Shown here: positions 1 through 12,690 of the stretch, piece after piece | How the letters are laid out: each line of letters opens with the position of its first letter | Position numbering within the stretch: the stretch's first letter is position 1 | Origin: Oasisia sp. SBJ-2009 | Lineage: Eukaryota > Annelida > Polychaeta > Sabellida > Siboglinidae | Direction: 5' to 3' | DNA: 64,000 nt | NCBI GenBank assembly: GCA_964017155.1 | Contig: OZ024857.1 | Location: 34,431,042 to 34,495,041, forward strand | Made by a program: the position numbers and the translations under genes | Notes under the pieces: model-generated | Told to the model about the DNA's origin: nothing | Seen by the model: only the letters and a program-made list of their open reading frames with translations | The model's database searches: none

Positions 1-126
1 ACACCACCCAACTTCCGTACTCCACGCAACTTCCGAGCTCCACCCAACCTCCGCACTCCACCCAACCTCCGAACACCACCCAACTTCTGCACTCCACCCA
101 ACCTCCCCTCTCCACCGAATCTCCCC

Positions 127-143
127 ACTCTATCCAACTTCCC
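127..143. other. CTCTATCC marker with an 8-bp truncated unit
   Basis: ACTCTATCC followed by the 8-bp unit AACTTCCC (136-143) marks one fixed place in most HORs. It is repeated at 2,191, 4,254, 8,692, 10,755 and 12,818 in HOR-A (CTCTATCC start). Equivalents are near 6,629, 15,973, 17,699, 28,370, 36,034, 40,896, 48,666, 51,108, 52,983, 53,802, 55,929, 56,828, 58,748 and 61,679. Its conservation across families makes it a useful landmark for aligning them. Confidence 0.8.
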
Positions 144-476
144 AACCTCCCCACTCCTCCCAACCTACGCACTCCACCCAACCACCCCACTCCACCCAAC
201 CTCCCCACTTCAACCCATCCTCCCCACTCCACCCAACCTCCGCCCTCCACCCAACCTCCCCACTCCACCCAACCTCCGCACTTCACGCAACCTCCGCACT
301 CCACCGAACTTCCGCACTCCACCCAACTTCCGCACTCCATGCAACCTCCGCACTCCACCCAACCTCCGCACTCCACACAACTTCCCCACTTCATACAACC
401 TCCCCACTCAACCCAACCTCCCCACTTCACCCAACCTCCCCACATCACCCAACCTCCCCACTCCACCCAACCTCAC

Positions 477-483
477 CATATTT
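477..483. other. AT island, form CATATTT, in HOR-A
   Basis: This is one of the few AT-rich spots in an otherwise C-rich array. It occurs once per complete HOR-A copy of this subtype, at 477, 2,540, 4,603, 9,041, 11,104 and 13,167, a few bases before the 13-bp truncated unit (487-499 in copy 1). No function is known; recurrence at one place per HOR is what is seen. Confidence 0.75.
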
Positions 484-2063
484 CCCAACCTCTCCACTCA
501 AACTCCCCACTCCACCCAACCTGCCCACTTCACCGAACCTGCCCACTCCACCCAACCTCCCACCCCACGCAAACTCTCCACTCCACCCAACCTCCGCCCT
601 CCACCTAACCTCCCCCCTCCACCCAACCTCCCCAATCCACCCAACCTCCTCACTCCACCCAACCTCCCCACTCCACCAACCTCCCCACCCCGCCTAAAGT
701 CCCCTCTCCACCCAACCTCCCCACTTCACCCAACCTCCCCACTTCACCCAACCTCCCCACTCCACCCAACCTCCCCACTCCACCCAACCTCCCCACCCCA
801 CCCAAACTCCCCTCTCCACCCAACCTCACCACTACACCCAACCTCCCCACTTCACCCAACCTCCTCACTCCACCCAATCTCCCCACTTCACCCAACCTCC
901 CCACTTCACCCAACCTCCGCACTCCACCCAACTTACGCACTCCACCCAACCTCAACGCTTCACCCAACCTCCCCACTCCACCCAACTTCGCCACTTCACC
1001 CAAACTCCCCACTCCACCCAACCTCCTCACTCCACCCAACCTCCCCACTTCACCCAACATCCCCAGAGCACCCAACCTCCCCACTCCACGCAACCTCCCC
1101 ACTCCACCCAACCTCCCCACTCCACCCAACCTCCGCCCTCCACCCAACCTCCCAACTCCACCCAACCTCCCCACTTCACCAAGCCTCGGCACTCCACCCA
1201 ACTTCCGCACTCCACCCAACTTCCGCACTCCATGCAACCTCCGCACTCCACCCAACCTCTGAACTCCACACAACTTCCCCACTTCATGCAACCTCCCCAC
1301 TCAATCCAACCTCCCCACTTCACCCAACCTCCCCACTTCACCCAACCTCCCCACATCACCCAAACTACCCACTCTCCCCACTTCACCCAACCTCCCCACT
1401 CCACCCTACCTCCCCACTTCACCCAACCTTCGCACTCCATCCAACCTCCGCACTCCACCCAACCTCCGCACTCCACCCAACTTCCGCACTCCACCCAACT
1501 TCCGCACTCCACCCAACCTCCCCACTTCACCGAACCTCCCCACACCACGCAATCTCCTCACCCCACGCAACCTCCCCACTCCACCTAGCCTCCGCCCTCC
1601 ACCCAACCTCCGCCCTCCACCAAACCTCCCCACTCCACCCAACTTCCCCACTTCACCCAACCTCCACACTCCACCCAACCTCCTCACTCCACCCAACCTC
1701 CCCACTTCACCCAACATCCCCAGAGCACCCAACCTCCCCACTCCACGCAACCTCCCCACTTCACCCAACCTCCTCACTTCACCCAACCTCCCCACTCCAC
1801 CCAACCTCCCCACTCCACCCAACCTCCCCACCCCGCCCAAACACCCCTCTCCACCCAACCTCCCCACTTCACCCAACCTCCCCACTCCACCCTACCTCCC
1901 CACTTCACCCAACCTTCGCACTCCATCCAACCTCCGCACTCCACCCAACCTCCGCACTCCACCCAACTTCCGCACTCCACCCAACTTCCGCACTCCACCC
2001 AACCTCTGCACTCCACCCAAACTCCGCACTCCAGTCAACTTCCGCACTCCACCCAACGTCCGC

Positions 2064-4126
2064 ACACCACCCAACTTCCGTACTCCACGCAACTTCCGAG
2101 CTCCACCCAACCTCCGCACTCCACCCAACCTCCGAACACCACCCAACTTCTGCACTCCACCCAACCTCCCCTCTCCACCGAATCTCCCCACTCTATCCAA
2201 CTTCCCAACCTCCCCACTCCTCCCAACCTACGCACTCCACCCAACCACCCCACTCCACCCAACCTCCCCACTTCAACCCATCCTCCCCACTCCACCCAAC
2301 CTCCGCCCTCCACCCAACCTCCCCACTCCACCCAACCTCCGCACTTCACGCAACCTCCGCACTCCACCGAACTTCCGCACTCCACCCAACTTCCGCACTC
2401 CATGCAACCTCCGCACTCCACCCAACCTCCGCACTCCACACAACTTCCCCACTTCATACAACCTCCCCACTCAACCCAACCTCCCCACTTCACCCAACCT
2501 CCCCACATCACCCAACCTCCCCACTCCACCCAACCTCACCATATTTCCCAACCTCTCCACTCAAACTCCCCACTCCACCCAACCTGCCCACTTCACCGAA
2601 CCTGCCCACTCCACCCAACCTCCCACCCCACGCAAACTCTCCACTCCACCCAACCTCCGCCCTCCACCTAACCTCCCCCCTCCACCCAACCTCCCCAATC
2701 CACCCAACCTCCTCACTCCACCCAACCTCCCCACTCCACCAACCTCCCCACCCCGCCTAAAGTCCCCTCTCCACCCAACCTCCCCACTTCACCCAACCTC
2801 CCCACTTCACCCAACCTCCCCACTCCACCCAACCTCCCCACTCCACCCAACCTCCCCACCCCACCCAAACTCCCCTCTCCACCCAACCTCACCACTACAC
2901 CCAACCTCCCCACTTCACCCAACCTCCTCACTCCACCCAATCTCCCCACTTCACCCAACCTCCCCACTTCACCCAACCTCCGCACTCCACCCAACTTACG
3001 CACTCCACCCAACCTCAACGCTTCACCCAACCTCCCCACTCCACCCAACTTCGCCACTTCACCCAAACTCCCCACTCCACCCAACCTCCTCACTCCACCC
3101 AACCTCCCCACTTCACCCAACATCCCCAGAGCACCCAACCTCCCCACTCCACGCAACCTCCCCACTCCACCCAACCTCCCCACTCCACCCAACCTCCGCC
3201 CTCCACCCAACCTCCCAACTCCACCCAACCTCCCCACTTCACCAAGCCTCGGCACTCCACCCAACTTCCGCACTCCACCCAACTTCCGCACTCCATGCAA
3301 CCTCCGCACTCCACCCAACCTCTGAACTCCACACAACTTCCCCACTTCATGCAACCTCCCCACTCAATCCAACCTCCCCACTTCACCCAACCTCCCCACT
3401 TCACCCAACCTCCCCACATCACCCAAACTACCCACTCTCCCCACTTCACCCAACCTCCCCACTCCACCCTACCTCCCCACTTCACCCAACCTTCGCACTC
3501 CATCCAACCTCCGCACTCCACCCAACCTCCGCACTCCACCCAACTTCCGCACTCCACCCAACTTCCGCACTCCACCCAACCTCCCCACTTCACCGAACCT
3601 CCCCACACCACGCAATCTCCTCACCCCACGCAACCTCCCCACTCCACCTAACCTCCGCCCTCCACCCAACCTCCGCCCTCCACCAAACCTCCCCACTCCA
3701 CCCAACTTCCCCACTTCACCCAACCTCCACACTCCACCCAACCTCCTCACTCCACCCAACCTCCCCACTTCACCCAACATCCCCAGAGCACCCAACCTCC
3801 CCACTCCACGCAACCTCCCCACTTCACCCAACCTCCTCACTTCACCCAACCTCCCCACTCCACCCAACCTCCCCACTCCACCCAACCTCCCCACCCCGCC
3901 CAAACTCCCCTCTCCACCCAACCTCCCCACTTCACCCAACCTCCCCACTCCACCCTACCTCCCCACTTCACCCAACCTTCGCACTCCATCCAACCTCCGC
4001 ACTCCACCCAACCTCCGCACTCCACCCAACTTCCGCACTCCACCCAACTTCCGCACTCCACCCAACCTCTGCACTCCACCCAAACTCCGCACTCCAGTCA
4101 ACTTCCGCACTCCACCCAACGTCCGC
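2064..4126 (+). repeat. HOR-A copy 2 (2,063 bp)
   Basis: This is a direct tandem copy of 1-2,063 with no gap, and by eye it is almost identical. Differences noted are TAA instead of TAG in the CCACCTA motif (ending at 3,651) and T instead of A at 3,906. It carries the same irregular units and the same marker cassette (CTCTATCC at 2,191). Confidence 0.93.
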
Positions 4127-5813
4127 ACACCACCCAACTTCCGTACTCCACGCAACTTCCGAGCTCCACCCAACCTCCGCACTCCACCCAACCTCCGAAC
4201 ACCACCCAACTTCTGCACTCCACCCAACCTCCCCTCTCCACCGAATCTCCCCACTCTATCCAACTTCCCAACCTCCCCACTCCTCCCAACCTACGCACTC
4301 CACCCAACCACCCCACTCCACCCAACCTCCCCACTTCAACCCATCCTCCCCACTCCACCCAACCTCCGCCCTCCACCCAACCTCCCCACTCCACCCAACC
4401 TCCGCACTTCACGCAACCTCCGCACTCCACCGAACTTCCGCACTCCACCCAACTTCCGCACTCCATGCAACCTCCGCACTCCACCCAACCTCCGCACTCC
4501 ACACAACTTCCCCACTTCATACAACCTCCCCACTCAACCCAACCTCCCCACTTCACCCAACCTCCCCACATCACCCAACCTCCCCACTCCACCCAACCTC
4601 ACCATATTTCCCAACCTCTCCACTCAAACTCCCCACTCCACCCAACCTGCCCACTTCACCGAACCTGCCCACTCCACCCAACCTCCCCACCCCACGCAAA
4701 CTCTCCACTCCACCCAACCTCCGCCCTCCACCCAACCTCCCCCCTCCACCCAACCTCCCCACTCCACCCAACCTCCTCACTCCACCCAACCTCCCCACTC
4801 CACCAACCTCCCCACCCCGCCTAAACTCCCCTCTCCACCCAACCTCCCCACTACACCCAACCTCCCCACTTCACCCAACCTCCCCACTCCACCCAACCTC
4901 CCCACTTCACCCAACCTTCGCACTCCATCCAACCTCCGCACTCCACCCAACCTCCGCACTCCAAACAACTTCGGCACTCCACCCAACCTCCACACTCCAC
5001 ACAACCTCCCCACTTCACCGAACCTCCCCACTCCACGCAACCTCCCCACCCCACGCTACACCCCCACTCCACCCAACCTCCCGCCTCCACCCAACCTCCG
5101 CCCTCCACCCAACCTCCCCACTACACCCAACTTCCCCACTTCACCCAACCTCTCCACTCCACCCAACCTCCTCACTCCACCCAACCTCCCCACTTCACCC
5201 AACATCCCCAGAGCACCCAACCTCCCCACTCCACCCAACCTCCCCACTCCACCCAACCTCCCCACTCCACCCAACCTCCCCACCCCGCCCAAACTCCCCT
5301 CTCCACCCAACCTCCCCACTTCACCCAAACTCCCCACTTCACTCAACCTCCGCACTCCACCCAACCTCCGCACTCCACACAACTTCCCCATTTCATACAA
5401 CCTCCGCACTCCACCCAAAGTTCGCACTCAACCCAACCTCCACACTTCACCCAACCTCACAACTCCACCCAACCTCCCCACTTCAACCCATCCTCCCCAC
5501 TCCACCCAACCTCCGCCCTCCACCCAACCTCCGCCCTCCACCCAACCTCCCCACTCCACCCAACCTCCGCACTTCACGCAACCTCCGCACTCCACCGAAC
5601 TTCCGCACTCCACCCAAATTCCGCACTCCATGCAACCTCCGCACTCCACCCAACCTCCACACTCCACACAACTTCCCCACTTCATACAACCTCCCCACTC
5701 AACCCAACCTCCCCACTTCACCCAACCTCCCCACATCACCCAACCTCCCCACTCCACCCAACCTCCCCAAATTTCCCAACCTCTCCACTCAAACTCCCCA
5801 CTCCACCCAACCT
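4127..5813 (+). repeat. Partial HOR-A copy 3 followed by a divergent tail
   Basis: About 4,127-4,686 matches the start of HOR-A. The copy then diverges: the 17-bp unit AACCTCCCACCCCACGC is restored to 18 bp, and the GCCTAAAGT motif becomes GCCTAAACT. From about 4,850 the order of variants is unlike copies 1 and 2. The tail carries CCCCACGCTACACCCCC near 5,035-5,055, which is a marker shared with most later blocks but absent from full HOR-A copies. This looks like a recombination joint between two HOR families. Confidence 0.8.
5769..5774. other. AT island, form AAATTT
   Basis: The self-complementary hexamer AAATTT within CCCCAAATTTCCC stands at the position occupied by CATATTT in HOR-A. Further examples are at 6,979, 14,333, 16,288 and near 16,805, 18,013, 18,530, 21,708, 22,295, 23,117, 28,667, 36,348, 41,210, 48,980, 51,422, 54,116, 56,243, 59,008 and 61,992. 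It always precedes the 13-bp truncated unit AACCTCTCCACTC. Confidence 0.75.
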
Positions 5814-6501
5814 CCGCACTCCACCGAACTTCCGCACTCCACCCAAATTCCGCACTCCATGCAACCTCCGCACTCCACCCAACCTCTGAACTCCACACAA
5901 CTTCCCCACTTCATGCAACCTCCCCACTCAATCCAACCTCCCCACTTCACCCAACCTCCCCACTTCACCCAACCTCCCCACTCCACCCAACCTCCCCACT
6001 TCACCCAACCTTCGCACTCCATCCAACCTCCGCACTCCACCCAACCTCCGCACTCCAAACAACTTCCGCACTCCACCCAACCTCCCCACTCCACCCAACC
6101 TCCTCACTCCACCCAACCTCCCCACTTCACCCAACATCCCCAGAGCACCCAACCTCCCCACTCCACGCAACCTCCCCACTTCACCCAACCTCCTCACTTC
6201 ACCCAACCTCCCCACTCCACCCAACCTCCCCACTCCACCCAACCTCCCCACCCCGCCCAAACTCCCCTCTCCACCCAACCTCCCCACTTCACCCAACCTC
6301 CCCACTTCACCCAACCTCCCCACTCCACCCTACCTCCCCACTTCACCCAACCTTCGCACTCCATCCAACCTCCGCACTCCACCCAACCTCCGCACTCCAC
6401 CCAACTTCCGCACTCCACCCAACTTCCGCACTCCACCCAACCTCTGCACTCCACCCAAACTCCGCACTCCAGTCAATTTCCGCACTCCACCCAACGTCCG
6501 C
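5814..6501 (+). repeat. Linker of 18-bp units between super-block S1 and HOR-A copy 4
   Basis: The linker consists only of 18-bp units. It includes a second CATGCAACC unit run (5,858-5,920) resembling positions 1,232-1,300 of HOR-A, and a stretch from about 6,194 that resembles 1,774-2,063 of HOR-A. It therefore looks like a mosaic of HOR-A parts with about one third of a period deleted. No other content was seen. Confidence 0.8.
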
Positions 6502-8564
6502 ACACCACCCAACTTCCGTACTCCACGCAACTTCCGCGCTCCACCCAACCTCCGCACTCCACCCAACCTCCGAACACCACCCAACTTCTGCACTCCACTC
6601 AACCTCCCCTCTCCACCGAATCTCCCCACTCTATCCAACTTCCCAACCTCCCCACTCCTCCCAACCTACGCACTCCACCCAACCACCCCACTCCACCCAA
6701 CCTCCCCACTTCAACCCATCCTCCCCACTCCACCCAACCTCCGCCCTCCCCCCAACCTCCCCACTCCACCCAACCTCCGCACTTCACGCAACCTTCGCAC
6801 TCCACCGAACTTCCGCACTCCACCGAACTTCCGCACTCCATGCAACCTCCGCACTCCACCCAACCTCCACACTCCACACAACTTCCCCACTTCATACAAC
6901 CTCCCCACTCAACCCAACCTCCCCACTTCACCCAACCTCCCCACATCACCCAACCTCCCCACTCCACCCAACCTCCCCAAATTTCCCAACCTCTCCACTC
7001 AAACTCCCCACTCCACCCAACCTGCCCACTTCACCGAACCTGCCCACTCCACCCAACCTCCCACCCCACGCAAACTCTCCACTCCACCCAACCTCCGCCC
7101 TCCACCTAACCTCCCCCCTCCACCCAACCTCCCCAATCCACCCAACCTCCTCACTCCACCCAACCTCCCCACTCCACCAACCTCCCCACCCCGCCTAAAG
7201 TCCCCTCTCCACCCAACCTCCCCACTTCACCCAACCTCCCCACTTCACCCAACCTCCCCACTCCACCCAACCTCCCCACTCCACCCAACCTCCCCACCCC
7301 ACCCAAACTCCCCTCTCCACCCAACCTCACCACTACACCCAACCTCCCCACTTCACCCAACCTCCTCACTCCACCCAATCTCCCCACTTCACCCAACCTC
7401 CCCACTTCACCCAACCTCCGCACTCCACCCAACTTACGCACTCCACCCAACCTCAACGCTTCACCCAACCTCCCCACTCCACCCAACTTCGCCACTTCAC
7501 CCAAACTCCCCACTCCACCCAACCTCCTCACTCCACCCAACCTCCCCACTTCACCCAACATCCCCAGAGCACCCAACCTCCCCACTCCACGCAACCTCCC
7601 CACTCCACCCAACCTCCCCACTCCACCCAACCTCCGCCCTCCACCCAACCTCCCAACTCCACCCAACCTCCCCACTTCACCAAGCCTCGGCACTCCACCC
7701 AACTTCCGCACTCCACCCAACTTCCGCACTCCATGCAACCTCCGCACTCCACCCAACCTCTGAACTCCACACAACTTCCCCACTTCATGCAACCTCCCCA
7801 CTCAATCCAACCTCCCCACTTCACCCAACCTCCCCACTTCACCCAACCTCCCCACATCACCCAAACTACCCACTCTCCCCACTTCACCCAACCTCCCCAC
7901 TCCACCCTACCTCCCCACTTCACCCAACCTTCGCACTCCATCCAACCTCCGCACTCCACCCAACCTCCGCACTCCACCCAACTTCCGCACTCCACCCAAC
8001 TTCCGCACTCCACCCAACCTCCCCACTTCACCGAACCTCCCCACACCACGCAATCTCCTCACCCCACGCAACCTCCCCACTCCACCTAGCCTCCGCCCTC
8101 CACCCAACCTCCGCCCTCCACCAAACCTCCCCACTCCACCCAACTTCCCCACTTCACCCAACCTCCACACTCCACCCAACCTCCTCACTCCACCCAACCT
8201 CCCCACTTCACCCAACATCCCCAGAGCACCCAACCTCCCCACTCCACGCAACCTCCCCACTTCACCCAACCTCCTCACTTCACCCAACCTCCCCACTCCA
8301 CCCAACCTCCCCACTCCACCCAACCTCCCCACCCCGCCCAAACTCCCCTCTCCACCCAACCTCCCCACTTCACCCAACCTCCCCACTCCACCCTACCTCC
8401 CCACTTCACCCAACCTTCGCACTCCATCCAACCTCCGCACTCCACCCAACCTCCGCACTCCACCCAACTTCCGCACTCCACCCAACTTCCGCACTCCACC
8501 CAACCTCTGCACTCCACCCAAACTCCGCACTCCAGTCAACTTCCGCACTCCACCCAACGTCCGC
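6502..8564 (+). repeat. HOR-A copy 4 (2,063 bp, divergent first third)
   Basis: The period is 2,063 bp, beginning at the same ACACCACCC phase point as the other copies. The first roughly 600 bp carry variants typical of other families: GCGCTCC instead of GAGCTCC near 6,534, and AAATTT at 6,979-6,984 instead of CATATTT. The remainder matches HOR-A closely. It has TAG (8,087-8,089) like copies 1 and 5 but T at 8,344 like copies 2 and 6, so it is intermediate between the two subtypes. Confidence 0.88.
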
Positions 8565-10627
8565 ACACCACCCAACTTCCGTACTCCACGCAACTTCCGA
8601 GCTCCACCCAACCTCCGCACTCCACCCAACCTCCGAACACCACCCAACTTCTGCACTCCACCCAACCTCCCCTCTCCACCGAATCTCCCCACTCTATCCA
8701 ACTTCCCAACCTCCCCACTCCTCCCAACCTACGCACTCCACCCAACCACCCCACTCCACCCAACCTCCCCACTTCAACCCATCCTCCCCACTCCACCCAA
8801 CCTCCGCCCTCCACCCAACCTCCCCACTCCACCCAACCTCCGCACTTCACGCAACCTCCGCACTCCACCGAACTTCCGCACTCCACCCAACTTCCGCACT
8901 CCATGCAACCTCCGCACTCCACCCAACCTCCGCACTCCACACAACTTCCCCACTTCATACAACCTCCCCACTCAACCCAACCTCCCCACTTCACCCAACC
9001 TCCCCACATCACCCAACCTCCCCACTCCACCCAACCTCACCATATTTCCCAACCTCTCCACTCAAACTCCCCACTCCACCCAACCTGCCCACTTCACCGA
9101 ACCTGCCCACTCCACCCAACCTCCCACCCCACGCAAACTCTCCACTCCACCCAACCTCCGCCCTCCACCTAACCTCCCCCCTCCACCCAACCTCCCCAAT
9201 CCACCCAACCTCCTCACTCCACCCAACCTCCCCACTCCACCAACCTCCCCACCCCGCCTAAAGTCCCCTCTCCACCCAACCTCCCCACTTCACCCAACCT
9301 CCCCACTTCACCCAACCTCCCCACTCCACCCAACCTCCCCACTCCACCCAACCTCCCCACCCCACCCAAACTCCCCTCTCCACCCAACCTCACCACTACA
9401 CCCAACCTCCCCACTTCACCCAACCTCCTCACTCCACCCAATCTCCCCACTTCACCCAACCTCCCCACTTCACCCAACCTCCGCACTCCACCCAACTTAC
9501 GCACTCCACCCAACCTCAACGCTTCACCCAACCTCCCCACTCCACCCAACTTCGCCACTTCACCCAAACTCCCCACTCCACCCAACCTCCTCACTCCACC
9601 CAACCTCCCCACTTCACCCAACATCCCCAGAGCACCCAACCTCCCCACTCCACGCAACCTCCCCACTCCACCCAACCTCCCCACTCCACCCAACCTCCGC
9701 CCTCCACCCAACCTCCCAACTCCACCCAACCTCCCCACTTCACCAAGCCTCGGCACTCCACCCAACTTCCGCACTCCACCCAACTTCCGCACTCCATGCA
9801 ACCTCCGCACTCCACCCAACCTCTGAACTCCACACAACTTCCCCACTTCATGCAACCTCCCCACTCAATCCAACCTCCCCACTTCACCCAACCTCCCCAC
9901 TTCACCCAACCTCCCCACATCACCCAAACTACCCACTCTCCCCACTTCACCCAACCTCCCCACTCCACCCTACCTCCCCACTTCACCCAACCTTCGCACT
10001 CCATCCAACCTCCGCACTCCACCCAACCTCCGCACTCCACCCAACTTCCGCACTCCACCCAACTTCCGCACTCCACCCAACCTCCCCACTTCACCGAACC
10101 TCCCCACACCACGCAATCTCCTCACCCCACGCAACCTCCCCACTCCACCTAGCCTCCGCCCTCCACCCAACCTCCGCCCTCCACCAAACCTCCCCACTCC
10201 ACCCAACTTCCCCACTTCACCCAACCTCCACACTCCACCCAACCTCCTCACTCCACCCAACCTCCCCACTTCACCCAACATCCCCAGAGCACCCAACCTC
10301 CCCACTCCACGCAACCTCCCCACTTCACCCAACCTCCTCACTTCACCCAACCTCCCCACTCCACCCAACCTCCCCACTCCACCCAACCTCCCCACCCCGC
10401 CCAAACACCCCTCTCCACCCAACCTCCCCACTTCACCCAACCTCCCCACTCCACCCTACCTCCCCACTTCACCCAACCTTCGCACTCCATCCAACCTCCG
10501 CACTCCACCCAACCTCCGCACTCCACCCAACTTCCGCACTCCACCCAACTTCCGCACTCCACCCAACCTCTGCACTCCACCCAAACTCCGCACTCCAGTC
10601 AACTTCCGCACTCCACCCAACGTCCGC
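8565..10627 (+). repeat. HOR-A copy 5 (2,063 bp)
   Basis: This is a complete HOR-A period of subtype TAG plus A (positions 10,150-10,152 and 10,407), the same combination as copy 1. It is the counterpart of 1-2,063 in the second super-block. Confidence 0.93.
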
Positions 10628-12690
10628 ACACCACCCAACTTCCGTACTCCACGCAACTTCCGAGCTCCACCCAACCTCCGCACTCCACCCAACCTCCGAA
10701 CACCACCCAACTTCTGCACTCCACCCAACCTCCCCTCTCCACCGAATCTCCCCACTCTATCCAACTTCCCAACCTCCCCACTCCTCCCAACCTACGCACT
10801 CCACCCAACCACCCCACTCCACCCAACCTCCCCACTTCAACCCATCCTCCCCACTCCACCCAACCTCCGCCCTCCACCCAACCTCCCCACTCCACCCAAC
10901 CTCCGCACTTCACGCAACCTCCGCACTCCACCGAACTTCCGCACTCCACCCAACTTCCGCACTCCATGCAACCTCCGCACTCCACCCAACCTCCGCACTC
11001 CACACAACTTCCCCACTTCATACAACCTCCCCACTCAACCCAACCTCCCCACTTCACCCAACCTCCCCACATCACCCAACCTCCCCACTCCACCCAACCT
11101 CACCATATTTCCCAACCTCTCCACTCAAACTCCCCACTCCACCCAACCTGCCCACTTCACCGAACCTGCCCACTCCACCCAACCTCCCACCCCACGCAAA
11201 CTCTCCACTCCACCCAACCTCCGCCCTCCACCTAACCTCCCCCCTCCACCCAACCTCCCCAATCCACCCAACCTCCTCACTCCACCCAACCTCCCCACTC
11301 CACCAACCTCCCCACCCCGCCTAAAGTCCCCTCTCCACCCAACCTCCCCACTTCACCCAACCTCCCCACTTCACCCAACCTCCCCACTCCACCCAACCTC
11401 CCCACTCCACCCAACCTCCCCACCCCACCCAAACTCCCCTCTCCACCCAACCTCACCACTACACCCAACCTCCCCACTTCACCCAACCTCCTCACTCCAC
11501 CCAATCTCCCCACTTCACCCAACCTCCCCACTTCACCCAACCTCCGCACTCCACCCAACTTACGCACTCCACCCAACCTCAACGCTTCACCCAACCTCCC
11601 CACTCCACCCAACTTCGCCACTTCACCCAAACTCCCCACTCCACCCAACCTCCTCACTCCACCCAACCTCCCCACTTCACCCAACATCCCCAGAGCACCC
11701 AACCTCCCCACTCCACGCAACCTCCCCACTCCACCCAACCTCCCCACTCCACCCAACCTCCGCCCTCCACCCAACCTCCCAACTCCACCCAACCTCCCCA
11801 CTTCACCAAGCCTCGGCACTCCACCCAACTTCCGCACTCCACCCAACTTCCGCACTCCATGCAACCTCCGCACTCCACCCAACCTCTGAACTCCACACAA
11901 CTTCCCCACTTCATGCAACCTCCCCACTCAATCCAACCTCCCCACTTCACCCAACCTCCCCACTTCACCCAACCTCCCCACATCACCCAAACTACCCACT
12001 CTCCCCACTTCACCCAACCTCCCCACTCCACCCTACCTCCCCACTTCACCCAACCTTCGCACTCCATCCAACCTCCGCACTCCACCCAACCTCCGCACTC
12101 CACCCAACTTCCGCACTCCACCCAACTTCCGCACTCCACCCAACCTCCCCACTTCACCGAACCTCCCCACACCACGCAATCTCCTCACCCCACGCAACCT
12201 CCCCACTCCACCTAACCTCCGCCCTCCACCCAACCTCCGCCCTCCACCAAACCTCCCCACTCCACCCAACTTCCCCACTTCACCCAACCTCCACACTCCA
12301 CCCAACCTCCTCACTCCACCCAACCTCCCCACTTCACCCAACATCCCCAGAGCACCCAACCTCCCCACTCCACGCAACCTCCCCACTTCACCCAACCTCC
12401 TCACTTCACCCAACCTCCCCACTCCACCCAACCTCCCCACTCCACCCAACCTCCCCACCCCGCCCAAACTCCCCTCTCCACCCAACCTCCCCACTTCACC
12501 CAACCTCCCCACTCCACCCTACCTCCCCACTTCACCCAACCTTCGCACTCCATCCAACCTCCGCACTCCACCCAACCTCCGCACTCCACCCAACTTCCGC
12601 ACTCCACCCAACTTCCGCACTCCACCCAACCTCTGCACTCCACCCAAACTCCGCACTCCAGTCAACTTCCGCACTCCACCCAACGTCCGC
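10628..12690 (+). repeat. HOR-A copy 6 (2,063 bp)
   Basis: This is a complete HOR-A period of subtype TAA plus T, counterpart of 2,064-4,126. It is directly tandem to copy 5, with no gap at 10,627/10,628. Confidence 0.93.

Larger units (their letters stand above)
1..2063 (+). repeat. HOR-A copy 1 (2,063 bp)
   Basis: This is the first complete period of the 2,063-bp higher-order repeat, with phase set by the window start (ACACCACCCAACTTCCGTAC). The length is explained by 116 units with six irregular ones: an 8-bp unit at 136-143, a 19-bp unit at 198-216, a 13-bp unit at 487-499, 17-bp units at 554-570 and 661-677, and a 27-bp stretch (one and a half units) at 1,362-1,388. The sum is 116 x 18 - 25 = 2,063. 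Private variants are TAG within CCACCTAGCC at 1,586-1,588 and an A at 1,843 where most copies have T. Confidence 0.93.
1..5813 (+). repeat. Super-block S1 (two HOR-A copies, a partial third, and a tail)
   Basis: This segment recurs at 8,565-14,377 with a constant offset of 8,564 bp. The match ends where 5,814 (CCTCCGC) departs from 14,378 (CCTGCCC). It holds two complete 2,063-bp HOR-A copies, the first part of a third (4,127 to about 4,686), and a tail with a different variant pattern. The tail includes the CCCCACGCTACACCCCC marker near 5,035-5,055 and an AAAGTTCGCACTC marker near 5,417. Private substitutions at 1,586-1,588 and 1,843 are shared with the corresponding positions of the second block but not with neighbouring HOR copies. 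This supports duplication of the block as a whole. The block may extend to the left of the window. Confidence 0.9.

Noticed and set aside
210..407. Minus-strand glycine/valine-rich and tryptophan-rich frames (RLGGVG, WVEWGG), here and throughout
   Set aside because: These are complements of the same unit. Their ends are set by TTCACC or CTACAC variants that create stops in one frame, and many begin with GTG or TTG rather than ATG.
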